The notes under the pieces are model-generated. The model did not search any database. It had not been told where the DNA came from and saw only the letters and a list, made by a program, of their open reading frames with translations. A stretch of DNA of 7,608 nt from Candidatus Kuenenia stuttgartensis (GTDB taxonomy: Bacteria; Planctomycetota; Planctomycetia; Pirellulales; UBA1268): assembly GCA_945876515.1 (NCBI GenBank), contig CAMCPF010000136.1, positions 1 through 7,608 on the forward strand, given 5' to 3'. A program made the translations under genes and the position numbers. Below are positions 1-5,519 of this stretch, piece by piece (the stretch's first letter is position 1; every line of letters starts with the position of its first letter).

Positions 1-1
1 C

Positions 2-1078
2 GCCAACGCTCAAATCCACGCCCGGGGCGAGAGCACGGCCGACCTCAAGGGGATGGGCACCACCTGCACCACCCTCGTGATCATGCCCCGCGGGGCGCTG
101 GTGGGCCACGTGGGCGACAGCCGTGCCTACCGCATCCGCGGTGAGACGATCGAGCAACTCTCGCGGGATCATTCCCTGGCGTGGGACATGGAGGCCGCCC
201 GCGAAAAGGAGGGCGGCGAGGCGATCCCCGCTCCTCCGAAAAACATCATTACGCGATCGATGGGCCCCCACGGCAGGCTCGAGGTCGATATCGAAGGGCC
301 GTTTCCGGTGGAAGAGGGCGACGTTTTCGTCCTCTGCAGCGACGGGCTTTCGGGCCAGGTGGCTGACGAAGAGATCGGCTGCTTCGCGGCCACACTGCCA
401 CCCGAGGAGGCTGCGGCCGCGATGCTCGGCCTGGCACTCGTGCGCGGCGCCCCGGATAACGTCACGCTGATCGTCGCAAAGGCCGGCCCCAAGGTGGTGA
501 CCGACCCGGCTACCACGAACACGCCATGGCCGCTGGCCGAAGACGGGCCGCCGAACCGGGAGCCCGCCGCGCTCCCCTGGCGCACGCTCGCCGTCGCGGG
601 AGCGGCCCTGCTCGGGGCCCTGATCATCAACCCGTTGGCGCTCACGCACCCCGGAACCGGGGCGATCGGCCGGCTGCTCGGCCCCGGCTTGGCCGAAGCC
701 GTGGGCTGGTCCGCGACCGCCGGGATGGGGCTGCTCTTCGTCGGGGCGCTCGTCGCCGCCCTGGTCGGAAGCCTGGCCCCACAGGGCAGCAACGCGCCCA
801 CGCTCAAGCCGGGCGGACGGTTGGGCAACGGTCCCTATCGCTCCTATGGTTGCGGTCCCACGCCCGAACTCGTCGACGGCATAGCAGCGAGCGTCGAGAC
901 AGCGGCCGACGGTCTCTCCGACCGCGAGCGCCAGAAGGCACTGCAGCACGTCGCCGCCACCCGCCAGGCCATCGCCGCCGGTACGCTGCCGGAAGCCGTC
1001 GCCGAGGCGGCCGAGGCGATCGCCGTTTATCGCCGGTCGGTCGAGGCCGCCCGCCGCGACGACACGATTCGAATCTGA
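2..1078 (+). CDS. PP2C-family Ser/Thr protein phosphatase, membrane-anchored (5' end missing)
   Basis: Predicted Mg/Mn-dependent Ser/Thr phosphatase of the PP2C family, which reverses protein kinase signalling. The reading frame is open to the left window edge. The ATG at 53 lies inside the conserved GMGTTCT motif and cannot be the start, so 358 C-terminal residues are visible and the beginning lies upstream. In visible numbering the family motifs are GMGTT (17-21), GDSR with Asp39, SDG with Asp114 and the terminal DN pair (152-153); Asp39, Asp114 and Asp152 are the expected metal ligands. The catalytic domain ends near residue 162. A Pro-rich linker and two hydrophobic segments (about 195-213 and 241-259) follow, then a cytoplasmic-looking tail with a GPYRSYGCGPTPE stretch and Ala/Glu-rich helices (about 287-353). 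Two membrane passes would keep both catalytic domain and tail in the cytoplasm. The partner kinase is not in the window. The family is confident; the role of the tail is unknown. Confidence 0.9.
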   Translation, partial: ANAQIHARGESTADLKGMGTTCTTLVIMPRGALVGHVGDSRAYRIRGETIEQLSRDHSLAWDMEAAREKEGGEAIPAPPKNIITRSMGPHGRLEVDIEGPFPVEEGDVFVLCSDGLSGQVADEEIGCFAATLPPEEAAAAMLGLALVRGAPDNVTLIVAKAGPKVVTDPATTNTPWPLAEDGPPNREPAALPWRTLAVAGAALLGALIINPLALTHPGTGAIGRLLGPGLAEAVGWSATAGMGLLFVGALVAALVGSLAPQGSNAPTLKPGGRLGNGPYRSYGCGPTPELVDGIAASVETAADGLSDRERQKALQHVAATRQAIAAGTLPEAVAEAAEAIAVYRRSVEAARRDDTIRI

Positions 1079-1086
1079 GCGGCAAA

Positions 1087-1124
1087 CTGCCGGTCGCGGG
1101 GCAGGAAAACGGCCTGCCGGCAGG
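1087..1124 (+). other. Inverted repeats in the PP2C-permease gap (possible hairpins)
   Basis: The 75-base gap after the phosphatase gene holds CTGCC (1087-1091) facing GGCAG (1100-1104). It then holds a perfect 12-base palindrome, CCTGCCGGCAGG, at 1113-1124. Either could fold in RNA, but no T-run follows, so this is not a standard intrinsic terminator. GC-rich DNA produces such palindromes often. The palindrome could instead be a protein-binding site ahead of the permease gene. Only the symmetry is directly seen. Confidence 0.3.
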
Positions 1125-1153
1125 ACGGGCCGTCGCGGTACACTCCGCGGGCC

Positions 1154-2335
1154 ATGAAGATCATCACCCGCTACGTGTTCTCGGAACTGCTGCAGGTGTT
1201 TCTGTTGGCGCTGTCGGCGCTCACCCTCTTCATGCTCGTCGTGGGCCTCGTCAAGGAAGCCCAGCAGCAGGGGCTGGGCCTGGTGCAGATCCTCTCGCTC
1301 GTGCCCTACGTGCTGCCTGAGGCGATGCGGTTCGCGGTGCCCGGCACGATGCTGTTTGCGGTGGCCAGCGTATTCGGCCGGATGAGCGCCTCCAACGAGG
1401 TGACGGCCCTCAAGGCCGCCGGAATCACCCCCATGGCCCTCGTCTGGCCGGCGCTCACGCTGGGAATGGCCGTCAGCTTCGTATCGGTCTGGCTCAACGA
1501 CGTGGCCGTCTCCTGGGGCCGCGACGGGGTGCGCCGCGTGGTGGTCAACAGCGTCGAGCAGATCATCTACGGCCGACTCCGGCAGCAGCGGAGCTACAGC
1601 ACCGCCGAGGTCTCGATCAACGTCAAGGGCGTGGACGGCAAGCGGCTGATCCGGCCCACGCTCACCTTCCAGGCATCGTCGGGCCGCCCGGCCACCGTCT
1701 CGGCCGCCGAGGCCCAACTCACCGCCAACCCGGAGGCCGGCACGCTCGTCGTGACGTTCCGCGACGGCACGCTCCACATGGGCGACTACAGCGCGTCGTT
1801 CCCTGACACGATCGTCCGCGAGGTGCCGCTCGACGCCGTCAGCCGCAAGGGCGTCGCCTCGACGAGCCCTTCGGAAATCGCGATGGCCGAATTCGGAAAG
1901 GCCCGGCAGCAGCAGGTCGCCAAGATCGACCAGGTCGAGCAGGTGATCGCCGGCAAGGCGGCGCTCGGCCTCGTCACCGGCCGGCTCGAGCATGCCCTGC
2001 CTGCCTACACTCAGCCCGATCGCGACCTGCTGCGGCACGAGCGCAATCGGCTCCATCGGATCGTGATGGAGCCTTGGCGGCGGTGGGCCAACGGGTTCAG
2101 CTGCCTGTGTTTCGTCCTCGTCGGGGCCCCGATGGCCATCCGGATGCGGAACGCCGACTTTCTCACGAGCTTCTTCCTCTGCTTCCTCCCGATCCTGGTC
2201 GTCTACTACCCCGTCTTCATGCTGGGGGTCGATCAGGCCAAGCGGGGTTCGGTGCCGCCCGTCGCCGTCTGGTTCGGCAATGTCTTGATCCTGCTCTGGG
2301 GCTGGTGGCTGCTCCGTCGAGTCGTCCGGCAGTAG
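1154..2335 (+). CDS. LptF/LptG (YjgP/YjgQ) family permease
   Basis: Predicted inner-membrane subunit of an Lpt-type ABC transporter, the family that extracts lipopolysaccharide or a related lipid from the inner membrane and passes it to a periplasmic bridge. The 393-residue protein has the family layout. Three N-terminal membrane segments (about 10-33, 55-76, 94-115) include the signature region at 76-92 (RMSASNEVTALKAAG). A large periplasmic, beta-rich domain (about 116-240) follows, then a polar helical stretch (about 241-308) and three C-terminal segments (about 312-330, 338-360, 370-388). It is slightly longer than typical LptF or LptG, mostly because of the helical stretch. The start is chosen because MKIITRYVFSELL resembles family N-termini; no good Shine-Dalgarno precedes it. 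LptF and LptG cannot be told apart here, so no symbol is given. The partner permease and the ATPase LptB are absent from the window. The gene ends 38 bases before tdh and may be cotranscribed with it. Confidence 0.9.
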   Translation: MKIITRYVFSELLQVFLLALSALTLFMLVVGLVKEAQQQGLGLVQILSLVPYVLPEAMRFAVPGTMLFAVASVFGRMSASNEVTALKAAGITPMALVWPALTLGMAVSFVSVWLNDVAVSWGRDGVRRVVVNSVEQIIYGRLRQQRSYSTAEVSINVKGVDGKRLIRPTLTFQASSGRPATVSAAEAQLTANPEAGTLVVTFRDGTLHMGDYSASFPDTIVREVPLDAVSRKGVASTSPSEIAMAEFGKARQQQVAKIDQVEQVIAGKAALGLVTGRLEHALPAYTQPDRDLLRHERNRLHRIVMEPWRRWANGFSCLCFVLVGAPMAIRMRNADFLTSFFLCFLPILVVYYPVFMLGVDQAKRGSVPPVAVWFGNVLILLWGWWLLRRVVRQ

Positions 2336-2373
2336 AATGCCTGACGCACGACACAGTACTGGAGCGGCACGGC

Positions 2374-3414
2374 ATGAAGACGATGAAGGCCTTGGTCAAG
2401 CGGGAGGCGAAGCCGGGGCTGTGGCTCGAGGACGTGCCTGTTCCCGAGATCGGGATCAACGACGTGCTGATCCGGGTGGATCGCACCGGGATCTGCGGCA
2501 CCGACCTTCACATCGAGAAATGGGACGCCTGGGCCCAGAAGACGATCCCCGTACCGATGGTGGTGGGCCACGAGTTCGTGGGCGAGATCGTGGCGGTCGG
2601 CTCGAACGTCAACGATTTTTTTCCGGGTGAACTCGTCTCGGGTGAAGGCCACGTCGTCTGCGGCCGGTGCCGCAACTGCCTCGCCGGCCGGCGACACCTC
2701 TGCAAAAGCACCTCCGGCGTGGGCGTCAACCGGCCCGGGGCCTTCGCCGAATACCTGGCCCTGCCGCAGAGCAACGTCTGGCACCAAGCGCCGGGCATCG
2801 ACCTCGACGTGGCGGCGATCTTCGACCCGCTCGGCAACGCCGTGCACACGGCCCTCTCCTTCGACCTGCTCGGGGAAGACGTGCTCGTCACCGGGGCCGG
2901 CCCGATCGGGATCATGGCCGTGGCCGTGGCCAAGCATGCCGGCGCCCGCCACGTCGTGATCACCGACATGAACCCCTACCGCCTGGCGCTGGCCAAGCGG
3001 ATGGGGGCCACGGTCGCCCTCGACGTCCGCTCCGGTAGCCTCCAGCAGGTGATGGCCGACCTCGACATGAAAGAGGGCTTCGACGTGGGCCTCGAGATGT
3101 CGGGCTCGCCGGCCGCCCTGCGGCAGATGCTCGACGCGATGTGCCACGGCGGCAAGGTCGCGATGCTCGGGATCCCGTCCGAGCCGATCGCGATCGACTG
3201 GAACACGGTCGTATTCAACATGCTCACGATCAAGGGCATCTACGGCCGGGAAATGTACGAGACCTGGTACAAGATGACGGTCATGATCCAGAGCGGGCTC
3301 GACATCGCGCCGGTGATCACCCATCGCTTCCCCTACACGGAGTTCGAACAGGGCTTCGCGGCGATGAAGAGCGGCGAGAGTGGCAAGGTGATCCTCAACT
3401 GGAGGGGTGCATGA
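2374..3414 (+). CDS. tdh: L-threonine 3-dehydrogenase
   Basis: Cytoplasmic zinc-dependent medium-chain dehydrogenase that oxidises L-threonine to 2-amino-3-ketobutyrate with NAD+, the first step of threonine conversion to glycine. The 346-residue protein is close along its whole length to E. coli Tdh as I recall it (341 residues). Catalytic-zinc residues are Cys41 in the ICGTD motif and His66-Glu67 in GHE. The four structural-zinc cysteines are present (96, 99, 102, 110). The Rossmann motif GAGPIG is at 174-179, with Asp198 placed to bind the NAD ribose. The IFDPLGNAVHTALSFDLLG block (149-167) is typical of true Tdh rather than generic alcohol dehydrogenases. The ATG at 2374 is chosen because GGAG (2361-2364) lies 9 bases ahead. 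The ATG at 2383 (MKAL) matches the E. coli N-terminus but lies 18 bases from that site. An in-frame extension to 2074 overlaps the permease gene and is not real. kbl follows after 13 bases, completing the pathway. Confidence 0.97.
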   Translation: MKTMKALVKREAKPGLWLEDVPVPEIGINDVLIRVDRTGICGTDLHIEKWDAWAQKTIPVPMVVGHEFVGEIVAVGSNVNDFFPGELVSGEGHVVCGRCRNCLAGRRHLCKSTSGVGVNRPGAFAEYLALPQSNVWHQAPGIDLDVAAIFDPLGNAVHTALSFDLLGEDVLVTGAGPIGIMAVAVAKHAGARHVVITDMNPYRLALAKRMGATVALDVRSGSLQQVMADLDMKEGFDVGLEMSGSPAALRQMLDAMCHGGKVAMLGIPSEPIAIDWNTVVFNMLTIKGIYGREMYETWYKMTVMIQSGLDIAPVITHRFPYTEFEQGFAAMKSGESGKVILNWRGA

Positions 3415-3431
3415 GGAGGGTCGGGCCATGA
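3411..3431 (+). other. Possible six-codon minicistron linking tdh and kbl
   Basis: An ATG at 3411 overlaps the tdh TGA as ATGA and opens a six-codon frame, MRRVGP. Its own TGA (3429-3431) overlaps the kbl ATG, again as ATGA. GGAGG (3401-3405) sits five bases ahead of the first ATG. Codons 2 and 3 are AGG AGG, which also form the kbl Shine-Dalgarno. The geometry is directly seen; translation and any coupling role are inference. So short a frame could easily be chance. Confidence 0.25.
3414..3420 (+). promoter_or_regulatory. Strong Shine-Dalgarno of kbl, overlapping the tdh stop
   Basis: AGGAGGG begins on the last base of the tdh TGA. AGGAGG ends eight bases before the ATG at 3428, near-ideal spacing. 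It decides the kbl start in favour of 3428 over the in-frame GTG at 3407. It also suggests translational coupling, because ribosomes finishing tdh would stop on top of this site. Confidence 0.8.
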
Positions 3432-4621
3432 GTCGGGAAGCGCGCAGGGAGTCGCTGTGGGAATCACTGGCGGAGCAGTCGGCCGCGATGCGGTCGGCGG
3501 GCACGTACAAGACGGAGCGGGTGCTCGAGGGGCCGCAGCGCGCCAGGATCGAGGTCGGCGGCCGCACCGTGCTCAATATGTGCGCCAACAACTATCTCGG
3601 CCTCGCCGACCACCCCGACGTCGTGGCGGCGGCCCGCGAGTCGCTCGACCGCTGGGGCTATGGTCTCGCGAGCGTGCGGTTCATCTGCGGCACGCAGCGG
3701 CTCCACAAGGATCTCGAGGCCAAGCTCAGCTCGTTCGTCGGGATGGAAGACACGATCCTCTACAACTCCTGCTGGGACGCGAATGGCGGCCTGTTCGAGA
3801 CGATCCTCGGTCCGGAAGACGCGATCGTCTCCGACGAACTGAACCACGCGAGCATCATCGATGGTATTCGCCTCTGCAAGGCGAAGCGGCTGCGATACAA
3901 GACCAATGACATGGCCGACCTGCGGGCCAGGCTCGCCGAGACGAAGGACGCCCGCCATCGCCTGATCGCCACCGATGGCGTGTTCTCGATGGATGGCCAT
4001 CTGGCGAACCTACCGGCGATCTGCGAACTGGCCGACGAGTTCGACGCGCTCGTGATGGTGGACGACTCCCACGCCGTGGGCTTCGTGGGGCCGCACGGTC
4101 GAGGTACGCCCGAGCACTTCGGCGTGATGGACCGGATCGACATCCTCACCGGCACGCTCGGCAAGGCGCTTGGCGGCGCAAGCGGCGGCTACACCTCCGG
4201 CCGCAAGGAACTCGTGGAGTGGCTGCGGCAGCGATCGCGGACCTATCTCTTCTCCAACACGGTCGCCCCGCCGGTGGCCGCGGGGGCGCTCAAGGCCCTG
4301 GAGATGCTCGAGGGCTCGACCACGCTCCGCGACACGCTCGAGGCCAACACCCGCTTCTTCCGGGCGGAGATGACGGCCCGCGGGTTCTCGATCCTGCCGG
4401 GGGAGCACCCGATCGTGCCGGTGATGCTCGGCGACGCTGCGCTCGCCTCACGGATGGCCGAGGAGATGCTCGCCGAGCGCGTGTATGTGATCGGGTTTTC
4501 CTATCCCGTCGTGCCGCAGGGCAAGGCCCGGATCCGCACGCAGGTCTCGGCCGCCCACTCGCAAGCCGATCTCGAGCAGGCGGCGGCCGCCTTCGAGGCG
4601 GTCCGCTCCAAGCTCGGCTAG
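3428..4621 (+). CDS. kbl: 2-amino-3-ketobutyrate CoA ligase (glycine C-acetyltransferase)
   Basis: Cytoplasmic PLP-dependent enzyme of the alpha-oxoamine synthase family. It cleaves 2-amino-3-ketobutyrate, the unstable product of Tdh, with CoA to give glycine and acetyl-CoA. The protein has 397 residues against 398 in E. coli Kbl as I recall it, and aligns end to end. Visible landmarks are the CANNYLGLADHP block (52-63), SVRFICGTQ (82-90), NHASIIDG (139-146, His140 expected to stack on PLP), ATDGVFSMDG (181-190), DDSHAVGF (212-219, with Asp212 and His215) and GTLGKALGG (242-250). Lys246 is the predicted Schiff-base lysine. The arginine in ARIRTQVSAAH (367-377) is the usual substrate-carboxylate ligand. 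Related KAS-type enzymes (8-amino-7-oxononanoate synthase, 5-aminolevulinate synthase) are less likely given the Kbl-specific blocks and the adjacent tdh. The GTG at 3407 would add seven residues but is less well placed for ribosome binding. The gene stops within a CTAG shared with the convergent gene. Confidence 0.97.
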   Translation: MSREARRESLWESLAEQSAAMRSAGTYKTERVLEGPQRARIEVGGRTVLNMCANNYLGLADHPDVVAAARESLDRWGYGLASVRFICGTQRLHKDLEAKLSSFVGMEDTILYNSCWDANGGLFETILGPEDAIVSDELNHASIIDGIRLCKAKRLRYKTNDMADLRARLAETKDARHRLIATDGVFSMDGHLANLPAICELADEFDALVMVDDSHAVGFVGPHGRGTPEHFGVMDRIDILTGTLGKALGGASGGYTSGRKELVEWLRQRSRTYLFSNTVAPPVAAGALKALEMLEGSTTLRDTLEANTRFFRAEMTARGFSILPGEHPIVPVMLGDAALASRMAEEMLAERVYVIGFSYPVVPQGKARIRTQVSAAHSQADLEQAAAAFEAVRSKLG

Positions 4622-5331
4622 GCCGCCAAGCGGGCTGGGGGCAGCCGGCGAGCGGCGGGGTGGTCGGCGTGGCCGTAGGTGTCGTGGTACCAGGCGAAGT
4701 GCTGCCGCATGGTGGCCTCTATCCCAGCGGGCAGCTCGGCGGGCCGGCGGCCGCTGCCGCCGCAGTTCTTCCGCGGTAGGTCCACCGCCACGTCGAGGCC
4801 AAACTCGCGGCAGGCCCGGGAAACACCATCCTCGACGTCGGTAAAGTGCACGAGCCGGGTGTTCGTCCAGGCCGGACCGCCGGCATCGAAGAACGTCGCA
4901 TAGGAGGGCAGCCGACCACCGATCGCCTGCCCCACGAAGTCGGCGAAGCGTCCCTCCCAAGCCGCCGTCACCAGCGGGTCACGGGAGGCAGGATTCCTGT
5001 CGCCCCGCCGCCAATACCCGTAGAGCGAGGCGAGCATCTCGCGTGGCTCGCGGACCACACCGAGGATCCGGATCATGTGCGGCAGATCGGGCCGCGGTTC
5101 GGTAGCCAGCCGCCAGTTCGAGGCGCGCGTGAGATACCGCAGTCGCGCCACCGGCGGCAGGCTGCGGCCGCCCGAGAGCCAGGCGAGTGAGCGACGCACG
5201 TCCACATGAGGGTGGCCGGGCTTCACGTAGCGGGCGTCGGGAAACACCCGCCGAAACCACTCCGCGATCGCGGAGCCCGCAGTCTTCGGGTAGTGGGCGA
5301 AGGCGACGTTGGCAGCGAGGCTGTAGAGCAT
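4618..5331 (-). CDS. Small sulfotransferase-family protein
   Basis: Predicted PAPS-dependent sulfotransferase, transferring sulfate to an unknown acceptor. The 237-residue protein starts with a short beta strand and the motif HYPKTAGSA (13-21), the P-loop-like site that binds the 5'-phosphosulfate of PAPS. The second site is GVVREPREMLASLY (91-104), where Arg94 and Ser102 would bind the 3'-phosphate. An aromatic C-terminal helix, HFAWYHDTYG (211-220), resembles the end of other bacterial sulfotransferases. No signal peptide or membrane segment is seen, so it is probably cytoplasmic. The ATG at 5331 is chosen because it lies 12 residues ahead of the P-loop, as usual in the family. A GTG at 5436 would add 35 Arg/Pro/Gly-rich residues with no sign of conservation. 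Ribosome binding at 5331 is weak (AGGA about 13 bases away). Likely acceptors would be a surface glycan or lipid, but that is inference. It converges on kbl with a four-base overlap. Confidence 0.8.
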   Translation of the reverse strand: MLYSLAANVAFAHYPKTAGSAIAEWFRRVFPDARYVKPGHPHVDVRRSLAWLSGGRSLPPVARLRYLTRASNWRLATEPRPDLPHMIRILGVVREPREMLASLYGYWRRGDRNPASRDPLVTAAWEGRFADFVGQAIGGRLPSYATFFDAGGPAWTNTRLVHFTDVEDGVSRACREFGLDVAVDLPRKNCGGSGRRPAELPAGIEATMRQHFAWYHDTYGHADHPAARRLPPARLAA

Positions 5332-5470
5332 GGAAGCGTAGCGATCCTGGTGGCGAGACTGGGCCGCGGGCCGCCGTCCCCGCTCTCCGGGTATCGGCAG
5401 TCGCGGTCCCCCGCTTCGCCCGTTTCCCGGGATCACTCCCGCCCACGCGGAAGCTCGGCAATGACGGCAG

Positions 5471-5508
5471 GCTGGGGAATCCGGCGAACGCCGCCTCAGC
5501 CCCTCAGC
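5471..5508 (-). terminator. Possible hairpin after the phosphoesterase gene
   Basis: Read on the minus strand, GCTGAGGGG pairs with CCCCAGC (seven pairs, with a two-base GA bulge). It encloses a smaller hairpin, CGGC-GTTC-GCCG. The structure begins 12 bases after the TGA of the phosphoesterase gene. No T-run follows, so it is at best a weak terminator or an RNA-stabilising 3' hairpin. The rest of the 188-base gap (5332-5519) holds nothing I can identify; a promoter for the sulfotransferase gene could be there, but none is recognisable. Confidence 0.3.
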
Positions 5509-5519
5509 AACGCAAGCAA

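Noticed and set aside
169..828. Minus-strand open frame of 219 codons opposite the PP2C gene
   Set aside because: Its Ser/Ala/Pro-rich translation has no motif, while the plus frame carries all the PP2C signature residues.
1139..1144. TACACT as a -10 box for the permease gene
   Set aside because: No acceptable -35 box lies at the right distance, and the box would be only nine bases from the ATG, leaving almost no leader.
2074..2373. In-frame extension of tdh by 100 residues upstream
   Set aside because: It overlaps the C-terminal membrane segments of the permease gene in another frame, gives a Pro/Arg/Gly-rich low-complexity translation, and Tdh homologues begin at about 2374-2383.
3407..3427. 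GTG start at 3407 for kbl
   Set aside because: It would overlap tdh, has no well-spaced ribosome-binding site, and adds seven residues. The ATG at 3428 has a strong AGGAGG eight bases upstream and gives nearly the E. coli length.
2233..3591. Long minus-strand open frame (452 codons) opposite tdh
   Set aside because: Its translation is rich in His, Asp, Arg and Val in a pattern that mirrors the tdh codons and shows no domain. It is a GC-rich antisense shadow of a gene that matches Tdh over its full length.
4679..5190. Plus-strand open frames opposite the sulfotransferase
   Set aside because: They are short, overlap each other in different frames and show no recognisable features. The minus strand has both PAPS-binding motifs.
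5332..5436. GTG-initiated N-terminal extension of the sulfotransferase
   Set aside because: The extra 35 residues are Arg/Pro/Gly-rich and look like translated intergenic DNA. The family normally begins about ten residues before the PKTAG-type motif.
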